Below are positions 46,809-55,516 of a stretch of 64,000 bases of DNA, in pieces (position 1 is the stretch's first letter; every line of letters starts with the position of its first letter). This DNA comes from Pseudomonas sp. HOU2 (GTDB lineage: Bacteria > Pseudomonadota > Gammaproteobacteria > Pseudomonadales > Pseudomonadaceae). The DNA lies in the NCBI RefSeq assembly GCF_040729435.1, contig NZ_CP160398.1:4507001-4571000 (forward strand), given 5' to 3'. Made by a program: the position numbers and the translations under genes. Below the pieces are notes generated by a model. The model saw nothing but the letters and a program-made list of their open reading frames with translations, searched no databases and had not been told where the DNA came from.

Positions 46809-47904
46809 ATGGAAATCAACCCGATCCTGAACACCATCAAGGACCTGTCCGAGCGCTCCGAAACTATTCGGGGGTATCTTTGACTACGATCAAAAGCATG
46901 AGCGTCTGATCGAAGTCAATCGCGAGCTTGAAGATCCTGCAGTCTGGAACAAACCTGAATACGCCCAGGAACTGGGCCGCGAGCGAGCATCGCTGGCGCA
47001 GATCGTCGACACCCTGGATGAGCTGTCCAGCGGTCTGGCCGATTCCCGCGAGCTGCTCGACATGGCCGTTGAAGAAAACGACGAAGGCGCGGTAAACGAC
47101 GTCGTTGAACTGCTTCAAGGGCTTGAAGAGTCACTGGCCAAGCTTGAATTCCGCCGCATGTTCAGCCACGAGATGGACCCGAACAACGCCTACCTGGACA
47201 TCCAGGCCGGCTCCGGCGGTACCGAGGCCCAGGACTGGGCCAACATCCTGCTGCGCATGTACCTGCGCTGGGCCGACAAACGCGGTTTCGACGCGACCAT
47301 CATGGAACTGTCGGCCGGTGAAGTCGCCGGTATCAAGGGCGCGACCGTGCACATCAAGGGTGAATACGCCTTTGGCTGGCTGCGCACCGAGATCGGCGTG
47401 CACCGTCTGGTACGCAAGAGCCCGTTCGACTCCGGCAACCGTCGTCACACCTCGTTCTCTGCGGTGTTCGTCTCGCCAGAGATCGACGACAAGGTCGAAA
47501 TCGAAATCAACCCGGCAGACCTGCGGATCGACACCTATCGTTCCTCCGGTGCCGGTGGTCAGCACGTAAACACCACCGACTCGGCCGTACGTATCACCCA
47601 CGTACCGACCAACACCGTGGTCAGCTGCCAGAACGAACGTTCCCAGCACGCCAACAAGGACACCGCCATGAAAATGCTGCGGGCCAAGTTGTACGAGCAG
47701 GAAATGCAGAAGCGCAACGCCGCTTCCCAGGCGCTGGAAGACACTAAGTCGGACATCGGCTGGGGTCACCAGATCCGTTCGTACGTGCTCGACGCGTCGC
47801 GGATCAAGGACCTGCGCACCAACATTGAACGCAGCGACTGCGACAAGGTACTCGACGGCGACATCGACGAATACCTGGAAGCCAGCCTGAAATCGGGGCT
47901 GTAA
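46809..47904 (+). CDS. prfB: Peptide chain release factor 2 (programmed +1 frameshift)
   Basis: 364 residues after frameshifting. Releases the peptide at UGA and UAA. Frame 0 runs from ATG 46809 for 24 codons to TGA 46881; the remaining 340 residues are read in +1 from GAC 46882. Contains the GGQ loop in [20 protein letters not shown] and the SPF-type stop-recognition region [15 protein letters not shown]. Reading starts as [20 protein letters not shown] and continues [15 protein letters not shown]. It is a normal, functional gene, not a pseudogene. lysS follows 112 nt later. Confidence 0.98.
46870..46883 (+). promoter_or_regulatory. prfB autoregulatory frameshift site
   Basis: GGGGGTATCTTTGA: an internal Shine-Dalgarno-like GGGGG a few nt before CTT-TGA. 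Slow decoding of TGA by release factor 2 allows the ribosome to slip +1 and make full-length protein. Confidence 0.93.
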
Positions 47905-47939
47905 AAGACGCACACAGGATCGCTGATGCAATGCGATCC

Positions 47940-47966
47940 CTGTAGGAGCCAGCTCAGCTGGCGATT
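47940..47966. repeat. Solitary REP-like element
   Basis: GTAGGAGCCAGCTCAGCTGG is an imperfect relative of the GGAGCTGGCTTGCCAGC family. No inverted partner nearby; it lies between prfB and lysS, just after CAGGATCGC...GCGATCCCTG. Confidence 0.65.
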
Positions 47967-48016
47967 CCCGGGCCGCCAGGTCCGGGGGCAACGAACCTGA
48001 TGGAATATCTGAAGAC

Positions 48017-49519
48017 ATGAGCGACCAACAACTCGACCCGCAAGCCCTGCAACAGGAAGAAAACTCCCTGATCGCCCTGCGCAAGGAAAAGCTGGCTGCC
48101 GAGCGCGCCAAGGGCAACGCCTTCCCGAACGACTTCCGCCGCGAAAACTACTGCGAAGACCTGCAGAAGAAATACGCGGACAAGACCAAGGAAGAGCTGG
48201 CCGAGGCTGCAATCCCGGTCAAGGTTGCCGGTCGCATCATGCTCAACCGTGGCTCGTTCATGGTGATCCAGGACATGACCGGTCGCATCCAGGTCTACGT
48301 CAACCGTAAAACCCTGTCCGAAGACACCCTGGCCGCCGTCAAGACCTGGGACATGGGCGACATCATTGCCGCCGAAGGCACCCTGGCGCGTTCCGGCAAG
48401 GGTGACCTGTACGTCGAAATGACCAACGTGCGCCTGCTGACCAAGTCGCTGCGCCCGCTGCCGGACAAGCACCACGGCCTGACCGACACCGAACAGCGCT
48501 ACCGTCAGCGTTACGTTGACCTGATCGTCAACGAAGAAGTACGCCAGACCTTCCGCGTACGCTCGCAAGTGATCGCGCACATCCGCAGCTTCCTGATGAA
48601 GCGCGACTTCCTCGAAGTCGAAACGCCGATGCTGCAGACCATTCCTGGCGGCGCCGCAGCCAAGCCGTTCGAAACCCACCACAACGCGCTGGACATGGAA
48701 ATGTTCCTGCGTATTGCGCCTGAGCTGTACCTCAAGCGTCTGGTGGTTGGCGGTTTCGAGAAAGTGTTCGAGATCAACCGCAACTTCCGTAACGAAGGCG
48801 TTTCGACGCGTCACAACCCTGAATTCACCATGTTGGAGTTCTACCAGGCTTACGCCGACTACGAAGACAACATGGACCTGACCGAAGAACTGTTCCGTGA
48901 ACTGGCACAGCTGGTTCTGGGCAGCACCGACGTGCCGTACGGCGACAAGGTGTTCCACTTCGGCGAGCCGTTTGCCCGTCTCTCGGTGTTCGACTCGATC
49001 CTCAAGTACAACCCTGAGTTGACCGCCGATGATCTGAACGACATCGACAAGGCGCGCGCCATCGCCAAGAAGGCCGGCGCCAAGGTGCTGGGCTTCGAAG
49101 GTCTGGGCAAGTTGCAGGTGATGATTTTCGAAGAGCTGGTCGAGCACAAGCTGGAGCAGCCGCACTTCATCACCCAGTACCCGTTCGAAGTGTCGCCGCT
49201 GGCCCGTCGCAACGACGAGAACCCGAACGTCACCGATCGTTTCGAGCTGTTCATCGGCGGCCGTGAAATCGCCAACGCCTACTCCGAGTTGAACGACGCG
49301 GAAGACCAGGCCGAGCGCTTCATGGCGCAGGTGGCCGACAAGGACGCCGGCGACGACGAAGCCATGCACTACGACGCCGACTTCGTGCGGGCGCTGGAGT
49401 ACGGCATGCCGCCAACGGCCGGTGAAGGTATCGGCATTGACCGTCTGGTGATGTTGCTGACCAACTCGCCGTCGATCCGCGATGTGATCCTGTTCCCGCA
49501 CATGCGACCGCAAGCGTAA
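48017..49519 (+). CDS. lysS: Lysyl-tRNA synthetase (class II)
   Basis: 500 residues. Charges tRNA-Lys. The N-terminal OB-fold anticodon-binding domain is about 65-150. Catalytic motif 2, [20 protein letters not shown] near residue 252, and motif 3, [12 protein letters not shown] near residue 472, are present. The prfB-lysS order is conserved in many gammaproteobacteria. Terminator 11 nt after the stop. Confidence 0.98.
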   Translation: MSDQQLDPQALQQEENSLIALRKEKLAAERAKGNAFPNDFRRENYCEDLQKKYADKTKEELAEAAIPVKVAGRIMLNRGSFMVIQDMTGRIQVYVNRKTLSEDTLAAVKTWDMGDIIAAEGTLARSGKGDLYVEMTNVRLLTKSLRPLPDKHHGLTDTEQRYRQRYVDLIVNEEVRQTFRVRSQVIAHIRSFLMKRDFLEVETPMLQTIPGGAAAKPFETHHNALDMEMFLRIAPELYLKRLVVGGFEKVFEINRNFRNEGVSTRHNPEFTMLEFYQAYADYEDNMDLTEELFRELAQLVLGSTDVPYGDKVFHFGEPFARLSVFDSILKYNPELTADDLNDIDKARAIAKKAGAKVLGFEGLGKLQVMIFEELVEHKLEQPHFITQYPFEVSPLARRNDENPNVTDRFELFIGGREIANAYSELNDAEDQAERFMAQVADKDAGDDEAMHYDADFVRALEYGMPPTAGEGIGIDRLVMLLTNSPSIRDVILFPHMRPQA

Positions 49520-49530
49520 ACGTTTCAGTT

Positions 49531-49559
49531 AAAAAGCCGCCTAAAACAGGCGGCTTTTT
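49531..49559 (+). terminator. Intrinsic terminator after lysS
   Basis: AAAAAGCCGCCT, AAAAC loop, AGGCGGCTTTTT: perfect 12-bp stem. Confidence 0.93.
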
Positions 49560-49621
49560 ATTGCCTGTCTGGTACAAATGTATCAATTGGTTAATTTTGC
49601 AATAGCAGAGGAAGTCCAGTC

Positions 49622-50338
49622 GTGATGGTTGCAATCGCTCAAGAAGGTGCAGCGGGTATCGCCACTGCGGTCGCTGAAAGTGTTCAGTACCAGGGCCGCA
49701 AGGCCAGCCGACAGGGCAGTGAGCAGCGTCGACAGGACATTCTCGACGCGGCGATGCGCATTGTCGTGCGTGACGGCGTGCGCGCCGTGCGCCATCGGGC
49801 CGTGGCGGCCGAGGCCGGTGTGCCGCTGTCGGCCACCACCTATTACTTCAAGGATATCGATGACTTGCTCACCGATACCTTCGCCCAATACGTCGAACGC
49901 AGCGCGGCCTACATGGCCAAGCTGTGGATCAACAACGAAGGCCTGCTGCGCGAGATGGTCGTCAGTGGCGACGGCAGCCCCGAGTCGCGCTCGCAACTGG
50001 CGGACGATATCGCGCGGCTGATGGCCGACTATGTGCACCGGCAACTGGTCAACCGGCGCGAGCACCTGATGGCCGAGCAGGCGTTCCGCCAGGAAGCGCT
50101 GCTCAACCCGCGGCTGGCGGATCTGGTGCGCTCGCATCAGCAGATTCTGCTGCAGGGCACCTGCCAGTTGTTCCAGGTGCTGGGCTCGCGTGAACCGCAA
50201 CAGGATGCCAAGGTGTTGACGGCGATTATCGGACGGATGGAATATCAGGGCCTGCTCAACGACGCCGAGCCATTGGCCGAACAGGACATGCTCGGGATTC
50301 TGACGCGGTATATGCATCTGGTCCTGGCTTCGGTCTGA
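49622..50338 (+). CDS. TetR-family transcriptional regulator
   Basis: 238 residues. The helix-turn-helix, about 35-80, has RRQDILDAAMRIVVRDGVRAV and HRAVAAEAGVPLSATTYYFKDIDDLL, a TetR signature. A 30-residue N-terminal extension precedes it. The C-terminal helices should bind an unknown ligand. GAGGAAG sits 7 nt before GTG 49622 and 10 nt before ATG 49625; either could be the start. REPIN downstream. Confidence 0.9.
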   Translation: MMVAIAQEGAAGIATAVAESVQYQGRKASRQGSEQRRQDILDAAMRIVVRDGVRAVRHRAVAAEAGVPLSATTYYFKDIDDLLTDTFAQYVERSAAYMAKLWINNEGLLREMVVSGDGSPESRSQLADDIARLMADYVHRQLVNRREHLMAEQAFRQEALLNPRLADLVRSHQQILLQGTCQLFQVLGSREPQQDAKVLTAIIGRMEYQGLLNDAEPLAEQDMLGILTRYMHLVLASV

Positions 50339-50347
50339 CTCAATACC

Positions 50348-50440
50348 TTGTAGGAGTGAGCCTGCTCGCGATAGCTGTCTGACATTCAACATCCCCGTTG
50401 GCTGACACTCCGCTATCGCGAGCAGGCTCACTCCTACAAG
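50348..50440. repeat. REPIN (TAGGAGTGAGCCTGCTCGCG family)
   Basis: Perfect inverted arms (GTAGGAGTGAGCCTGCTCGC and its complement) around about 40 nt; sits between the TetR gene and a lipoprotein gene. Confidence 0.92.
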
Positions 50441-50487
50441 TGAAAGTGGTGATCGTCAGGGCGGGATATGTTCATAGGGAGTATTGA

Positions 50488-51045
50488 ATGAAAGCCTGGC
50501 GTGGCGTGCTGATCGCCTTGTCGTTCCTGCTGCTCAGTGGCTGTCTGGTGACCTTCAAGGATCCGCTGCCTGCCAGTGACCCGGCGCCCAAGGGCCTGCT
50601 GGGCACGTGGGCGAGCACCAATGCCTGGGGCGAGCCGATGAACCTTGAGCTGAGCCGCGTCGGCAACGATCGCTATCAGGCCGTCACCTGGTTCAAGGCC
50701 CGGCCTCACGAGCGCGAGGCTTACCCGTTCACCGTGTCGCGCCATGGCAGTCGCTGGTACCTGTCGGCGAAAGTGCCGGCGCGTTACGGTGGCCAATACA
50801 CCATCGCCGGTTTCGAACTCACCGACAAACACGAGTTGGTGGTGTACAACCTCGACCTCGAACAGATCAATCAGGCGATCAAACAGCGAGCCCTCGACGG
50901 CAAGGCTTTCCAGACTGAGGACGACGGCGACGGCGTGCAGGTCGACAGCAGCCTCGACAAGGTCTTTGCTTACCTCGACGATCCGGCCAATTCCGATGTA
51001 TTCGTCGAAGCAGCGCGCTATCAGCGCCAGGCCCGCGCCAAATAA
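50488..51045 (+). CDS. Conserved lipoprotein of unknown function
   Basis: 185 residues. The lipoprotein signal MKAWRGVLIALSFLLLSGC has the lipobox Leu-Ser-Gly-Cys at 16-19, so it should be lipidated at Cys19. LLGTWASTNAWGEPMNLEL near 40 suggests a lipocalin-like strand pattern, but I see no motif that names a function. GGGAGTATTGA before the ATG. The gene for the QEGLA protein follows 24 nt downstream, and the two are probably co-transcribed. Confidence 0.8.
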   Translation: MKAWRGVLIALSFLLLSGCLVTFKDPLPASDPAPKGLLGTWASTNAWGEPMNLELSRVGNDRYQAVTWFKARPHEREAYPFTVSRHGSRWYLSAKVPARYGGQYTIAGFELTDKHELVVYNLDLEQINQAIKQRALDGKAFQTEDDGDGVQVDSSLDKVFAYLDDPANSDVFVEAARYQRQARAK

Positions 51046-51069
51046 TTCAGTTTTCTACAGGAGTTTCGG

Positions 51070-52347
51070 GTGGACGATTACCAGCAGACGATACGCACGC
51101 TGTCCGATCGCATTGTGCTGGCGCAGACGCCGATCCGCGTGCTCGATGCGGTGAAGTGGGACGAGAACATCCGCAAGGGCTTTCTCAAGGCCAAGGGCAA
51201 GGAAATGCCGGCGGTGGATCGCGACTACTACCTCAATCGGCCGCTGTCCTTCGATTCGAGCAAGGTCAAACTGGAATTCCAGAACATCGAGCGCGACATC
51301 ACCCGCCAGCTCGGCCAGTTCAACCCGGTCGGGCAGATCATGCGGCGCATGTGCAAGGAATACCGCATGGTGGTGCGCATGCTCGAAGCGCGCGGCACCG
51401 AGGATTTCGGCCTGATCTCGCAAGAGCTGTACGGAGCCGCCTCCGACGCGTTCCACGCCGGCGACCCGACCCTGGCCGACCTCGGCCTGATGATGTCCGA
51501 CTACCTGAACAACATCGATGGCCGTGGCGACCTGAAGGACGAGCCGAAAGTCCTCACCGCCAAGGACGCCGTGCACCTGCTGCAAACCCGTTTGAACAAG
51601 GTGTTTGGCGAGGCCGAGGAAACCATCCGGGTGTTCGAGTCCGACGGCATCGTTGCCGACGCGGCGGCGGGCGCCGACTACATCAAGATCCGCACCGACG
51701 CGCTGTTCAACGACCGCGACGTGCGCGCACTGGAAGTCCACGAAGGCCTGGTGCACGTCGGCACCACCCTCAACGGCTTGAATCAGCCGATCTGCACCTT
51801 CCTGTCCAAAGGCCCACCCTCGTCGACGGTGACCCAGGAAGGCCTGGCGATCTTGATGGAAATTATCACCTTCGCCTCCTACCCGAGTCGCCTGCGCAAA
51901 CTGACCAACCGCACCCGTGCCATTCACATGGTCGAGGAGGGCGCGGACTTTCTGCAGGTGTTCGAGTTCTTCCGCGAGCAGGGCTTCGAAATGGCCGAAA
52001 GCTACGGCAATGCCAGTCGTGTTTTCCGTGGCTCGACGCCGACCGGTCTGCCATTCACCAAAGACTTGTCCTACCTCAAGGGCTTTATCATGGTTTACAA
52101 CTACATTCAGTTGGCCGTGCGTAAAGGCAAGCTTGAGCAGGTGCCGCTGCTGTTCTGCGGCAAGACCACCCTGGAAGACATGCGTACCCTGCGGCAGTTG
52201 GTCGATGAAGGTCTGGTGGTGCCGCCGAAATACCTGCCGGAACAGTTCCGCGACATGAACGCGCTGTCGGCGTGGATGTGCTTCTCCAACTTCCTCAATC
52301 ACTTGAGCCTGGACCGGATCGAGGCGGATTACTCCAATATCCTGTAG
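51070..52347 (+). CDS. QEGLA-motif DUF1704 protein, MATCAP-like putative metallopeptidase
   Basis: 425 residues. Carries HEGLVH at 224-229, a HExxxH zinc-binding motif, and QEGLA at 256-260, which gives the family its name (flavohemoglobin expression-modulating QEGLA motif protein in databases). The eukaryotic relatives are MATCAP tubulin carboxypeptidases, which use HExxxH. Bacterial members have no proven substrate. The GTG start follows AGGAGTTTCGG. Immediately downstream of a lipoprotein gene. Confidence 0.85.
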   Translation: MDDYQQTIRTLSDRIVLAQTPIRVLDAVKWDENIRKGFLKAKGKEMPAVDRDYYLNRPLSFDSSKVKLEFQNIERDITRQLGQFNPVGQIMRRMCKEYRMVVRMLEARGTEDFGLISQELYGAASDAFHAGDPTLADLGLMMSDYLNNIDGRGDLKDEPKVLTAKDAVHLLQTRLNKVFGEAEETIRVFESDGIVADAAAGADYIKIRTDALFNDRDVRALEVHEGLVHVGTTLNGLNQPICTFLSKGPPSSTVTQEGLAILMEIITFASYPSRLRKLTNRTRAIHMVEEGADFLQVFEFFREQGFEMAESYGNASRVFRGSTPTGLPFTKDLSYLKGFIMVYNYIQLAVRKGKLEQVPLLFCGKTTLEDMRTLRQLVDEGLVVPPKYLPEQFRDMNALSAWMCFSNFLNHLSLDRIEADYSNIL

Positions 52348-52361
52348 ACCACACTCAAATC

Positions 52362-52470
52362 CTGTGGGAGCTGGCTTGCCAGCGATTGCATTCTGTCAGT
52401 CAATATTGATGTTGGCTGACCCACCGCTATCGCTGGCAAGTCGAATCGTCGCACCGCAGCTCCCACAGGG
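52362..52470. repeat. REPIN with 16-nt block in the right arm (other REP family)
   Basis: Left arm GTGGGAGCTGGCTTGCCAGC is ordinary. The right arm reads CGCTGGCAAG, then TCGAATCGTCGCACCG at 52441-52456, then CAGCTCCCACAGG. The same block as in the GAGGGAGC-type REPINs thus sits in a different family. Confidence 0.92.
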
Positions 52471-52524
52471 TTATTTGTTGACACAATTATTGTTTTCAAC
52501 CCGAATTCTGCGAGGTTTCACCGG

Positions 52525-53430
52525 ATGAGAATCCTCGGCATCCTTTGCCTGCTCCTGACCCTCGGTGGTTGCAGTTCGCTGTTGTTCTACCCCGAACCGG
52601 GCCAGATCTTCACCCCGGAAAAAGCCAAACTCGAATACCGCACCGTCACACTGGTCACGGCGGATGGCTTGAAGCTCAATGCCTGGTGGCTACCAGCCAA
52701 ACCCGGCGTCGCAGTCAAAGGCACAGTCCTGCACCTGCACGGCAACGGCGGCAATCTGCCGATGCACCTCGGCGGCAGTTGGTGGTTGCCGAAAAACGGT
52801 TATCAGGTGCTGCTGGTGGATTATCGCGGCTATGGCTTGTCCGAGGGCAAACCGAGTCTGCCGGCGATCTATCAGGACATCGACGCTGCGTTCGCCTGGC
52901 TCGACAAGGCGCCAGAAGTCAAAGGCAAACCGCTGATCCTCCTCGGCCAGAGCCTCGGTGGTTCGATGGCCGTGCATTGGCTGGTGCAGCACCCCGAGCG
53001 GCAGAAGCAACTCAAGGCCTTCGTACTTGACGGTGTGCCCGCCAGTTACCGCAGCGTCGGCCAGTACGCGCTCAGCACCTCATGGCTGACCTGGCCATTC
53101 CAGGTGCCGCTGTCGTGGCTGGTGCCGGATGGTGACAGCGCGATCAACTCGATGCCGCAGCTCACGGGCGTGCCGAAACTGATCTTTCACAGCATCGATG
53201 ACCCGCTGGTGCCGATGGCCAACGCCATCCGCCTGTATCAGGCTGCGCCGCCACCGCGCGTGCTGCAGCTGACCCGCGGCGGCCACGTGCAGACCTTCGG
53301 TGACCCGGTCTGGCGCCAGGTGATGCTGCGCTATCTGGAAGATCCCGAACACTTCAACGGCCTGCGCCGCCTCGGCGAGATCCCGAATTATCCGCAAGCC
53401 CCGAATTCTGAAGATGAGAGTCCGCAATGA
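52525..53430 (+). CDS. Alpha/beta-hydrolase lipoprotein
   Basis: 301 residues. Lipoprotein signal MRILGILCLLLTLGGCSS with lipobox Cys16. Hydrolase fold: VLHLHGNGGN near residue 70, YRGYGLSEGKPSLPA, nucleophile elbow GQSLGGS near residue 140, and later Asp in SIDDPLVPM and His in RGGHVQTF complete the triad. Close to BEM46/YfhR-type peptidase or esterase proteins; substrate unknown. Overlaps the next gene by 4 nt (ATGA). Confidence 0.88.
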   Translation: MRILGILCLLLTLGGCSSLLFYPEPGQIFTPEKAKLEYRTVTLVTADGLKLNAWWLPAKPGVAVKGTVLHLHGNGGNLPMHLGGSWWLPKNGYQVLLVDYRGYGLSEGKPSLPAIYQDIDAAFAWLDKAPEVKGKPLILLGQSLGGSMAVHWLVQHPERQKQLKAFVLDGVPASYRSVGQYALSTSWLTWPFQVPLSWLVPDGDSAINSMPQLTGVPKLIFHSIDDPLVPMANAIRLYQAAPPPRVLQLTRGGHVQTFGDPVWRQVMLRYLEDPEHFNGLRRLGEIPNYPQAPNSEDESPQ

Positions 53431-53756
53431 CTGAAGAACGTAACGCCATCCCGCTGATCATCACCGGTATCTGCAGCATCCTCGGCACGGTCGGGGCGCT
53501 GTGGTACTACGGCTACCTGCACTTCGCCAAACCCGAGGATGCGCTGCTGCTCAACGAATTCACCATGCTCAAGACCGTGCCGGGCGAAGACTACAAAGTC
53601 TCGCTGGACCCGGCGCCGCAAGTGGCGCAGTGCATTGATGGCGTGCTGGTGCTGTTCGACACCGAGCAGAAAGGCCTGACCGGGGTGCTGATCAATGCGC
53701 AGAAAAAAGCCGTGCGTTGCATGGGCCAGGAAACGCCGCAGAAACTTGAACCTTAA
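53427..53756 (+). CDS. Hypothetical single-pass membrane protein
   Basis: 109 residues. One hydrophobic helix near 9-28 (PLIITGICSILGTVGALWYY), a periplasmic or cytoplasmic remainder with two Cys (AQCIDG, VRCMG). No recognised domain. Co-translated with the hydrolase gene, so possibly an accessory of it; that is inference. Confidence 0.75.
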   Translation: MTEERNAIPLIITGICSILGTVGALWYYGYLHFAKPEDALLLNEFTMLKTVPGEDYKVSLDPAPQVAQCIDGVLVLFDTEQKGLTGVLINAQKKAVRCMGQETPQKLEP

Positions 53757-53760
53757 AAGC

Positions 53761-53840
53761 AAAAGATCGCAGCCTGCGGCAGCTCCTACAGGGAACGCAT
53801 TCTCATGTAGGAGCTGCCGCAGGCTGCGATCTTTTGATCT
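53761..53840. repeat. REPIN (TAGGAGCTGCCGAAGGCTGC family)
   Basis: GATCGCAGCCTGCGGCAGCT and its exact complement, TAGGAGCTGCCGCAGGCTGC, around a short GGGAACGCATTC spacer. A terminator follows. Confidence 0.93.
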
Positions 53841-53846
53841 TCAACA

Positions 53847-53884
53847 AAAAGCCCCGCCTGATGAGTGATCAGGCGGGGCTTTTG
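53847..53884. terminator. Bidirectional terminator between convergent genes
   Basis: AAAAGCCCCGCCTGAT, GAGTG loop, ATCAGGCGGGGCTTTT. Perfect stem with A-run and T-run on each side, serving both the hypothetical gene and the OmpA-like gene. Confidence 0.93.
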
Positions 53885-53900
53885 CGTTACCGCGTAATGC

Positions 53901-54689
53901 TTAGTTCGAGCTGACCGCCGAACGTGGCATCACTGGCTGGTTGTCGTTGGAAATGGTCACTTCCACACGACGGTTCATCGCACGACCCGAGACGCTGCTG
54001 TTATCAGCAACCGGGTATTCCTTGCCATAACCCTGCACCACGATGCGCGAAGGATCTACGCCCATCTTGATCAGCGCGACTTGTACCGAGGTCGCGCGAC
54101 GCTCGGACAGCGACTGGTTGTACGAAGCGGCGCCAGTGCTGTCGGTGTAGCCTTCGACGATCACTTTGCGATCAGGGTTTTCCTGAAGGAATTGCGCCAG
54201 TTTGTTGATGTTCACCAGACCGCTGGATTTCAGGTCAGCCTTGTTGGTGGCGAACAGCACGTCACCGAAAGTCACCAGCGTACCGCGATCGGTCTGCTTG
54301 GCGTTCAGGCTCTGCTGCAGTTGCTTGATCTGCTGATCGCGAGCGTCCAGACGCGCCTGAGCACGTTGCGCGGCAGCGTTCTTCAGATTGTTTTCAGCGG
54401 TGCGCAGGGCGATGGTCTGCTTGGCCACTTCCACGCGCTGGTTGGTCAGGTAGGCCAGTTGGTCAACCTTGGCCGCGTCTTGCTTGTCCAGGTAAGCCTT
54501 GTCGGCCTTGTCCAGGTAGTCGCTGGCGTCCTTGGTTTCCAGGGCAGCGACTTTGCTCGCCTGTGGGTTGGCCTGCAGGCCGGCGTAGTTGGTGCGCGCC
54601 TGTTCCAGGTTCGGGTTAGGCGGAGTGGAGCAGGCAGCCAAGGCAACGCTTGCGGCCAGAAGAGCGGGGATCATCAGTTGCTTACGCAT
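53901..54689 (-). CDS. OmpA-family lipoprotein with DUF4398 domain
   Basis: 262 residues. Lipoprotein signal MRKQLMIPALLAASVALAAC with Cys20. DUF4398-like coiled coil, about 25-125, rich in A, Q and K (DYLDKADKAYLDKQDAAKVDQ). The OmpA C-terminal domain, from about 140, binds peptidoglycan: NPDRKVIVEGYTDSTGAASYNQSLSERRA and VVQGYGKEYPVADN, with GRAMNRRVEV. It should tether outer membrane to cell wall. It follows the DUF4398 gene at 54746 on the same strand, 56 nt apart. Confidence 0.9.
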   Translation of the reverse strand: MRKQLMIPALLAASVALAACSTPPNPNLEQARTNYAGLQANPQASKVAALETKDASDYLDKADKAYLDKQDAAKVDQLAYLTNQRVEVAKQTIALRTAENNLKNAAAQRAQARLDARDQQIKQLQQSLNAKQTDRGTLVTFGDVLFATNKADLKSSGLVNINKLAQFLQENPDRKVIVEGYTDSTGAASYNQSLSERRATSVQVALIKMGVDPSRIVVQGYGKEYPVADNSSVSGRAMNRRVEVTISNDNQPVMPRSAVSSN

Positions 54690-54745
54690 AATTTGTCGTC
54701 CTTTCTATCGATAAAAGTTTCAGCTTTGCGATTCGGGATGCGCGC

Positions 54746-55150
54746 TTACTGCACGGTGCGCTGACTTTCCTGACGCAGTTCCTGAACACCTTTCTGGGAA
54801 TCCTTCACAGCCTGTTCGGCCTTGGCAGCCTGAGCCTTGCGTTCTGCTACGCGAGCGTCCCATTCGGCTTGCTCGGCGAGGGTGCGAGCCTGTTCATACT
54901 TCTTGTCGTGCATGGCGATTTCGGCTTGCTTGAGCTTGTCCTGAGCCTGCTTCATTTCCACTGCAGCGAACTCGGTACCACCGGCGCTGACGGCGCTGTT
55001 GACGGCCGATTGAGTCACGGCGTACTGCTCGGTCGGCGGGTTACCGGCGCAACCGGCCAGAACGAAGCTGGTACCGATAGCCAGAGCAGCCAGTTTCAGA
55101 CCGCGCAGGTGGGAGAACGAGGTTTGGGTCTTCATGGTCTTCAACTCCAT
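54746..55150 (-). CDS. DUF4398 lipoprotein
   Basis: 134 residues. Lipobox LAGC in LAIGTSFVLAGCAGN, then a charged coiled-coil with Q/K/E/A repeats (AEMKQAQDKLKQAEIAMHDKKYEQARTLAE in outline). Paired with the OmpA-DUF4398 gene, so it probably works with it in the envelope. AGGAG seven nt before the ATG at 55150; a second ATG at 55135 is possible. An ECF-type promoter candidate lies 104 nt upstream. Confidence 0.85.
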   Translation of the reverse strand: MELKTMKTQTSFSHLRGLKLAALAIGTSFVLAGCAGNPPTEQYAVTQSAVNSAVSAGGTEFAAVEMKQAQDKLKQAEIAMHDKKYEQARTLAEQAEWDARVAERKAQAAKAEQAVKDSQKGVQELRQESQRTVQ

Positions 55151-55253
55151 TGTTTAACTCCTGATAAAACCGAAAATCCATCCTGGTCGAGGAGCCGCAA
55201 GCGTCATGTGAAAGCGCGTTTTTGAAACGCTCGTTCCAGGCGTGGTTACAGCT

Positions 55254-55281
55254 TCCGACCGGAGGCGTTTTTCAAAAGTTC
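55254..55281 (-). promoter_or_regulatory. ECF (AlgU-like) promoter candidate for the DUF4398/OmpA pair
   Basis: On the minus strand GAACTT (complement 55276-55281), a 17-nt spacer and TCGGA (complement 55254-55258). Matches GAACTT-N16/17-TCnna exactly at the -35. Placed at a suitable distance before ATG 55150. Confidence 0.5.
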
Positions 55282-55410
55282 AGAAAAGATGGCCTATCGC
55301 CAAATTTTTTTTTGACCAAACGGACAAGGCTCTAAACCGGGAACTTTGGAGACGGGGAGAGGTACGCGCGGGGTAAAAGTGTACGATTTTTGAAGTTCAA
55401 TGCAGCCAAT

Positions 55411-55501
55411 GTGGGAGCGAGCTTGCTCGCGAATGCGGTGAATCAGTCGCTATCAATGTCGGCTGAAATAGCGCATTCGCGAGCAAGCTCGCTCCCACAG
55501 G
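55411..55501. repeat. REPIN (GTGGGAGCGAGCTTGCTCGC family)
   Basis: Inverted arms around about 40 nt; together with the promoter region this fills the 366-bp gap between the DUF4398 gene and the next ORF. No ORF lies in the rest. Confidence 0.92.
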
Positions 55502-55516
55502 TTGATCTTTGTTGTG

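Noticed and set aside
46809..46883. prfB as pseudogene because of the in-frame TGA
   Set aside because: Canonical programmed frameshift with the known slip sequence; both parts match RF2.
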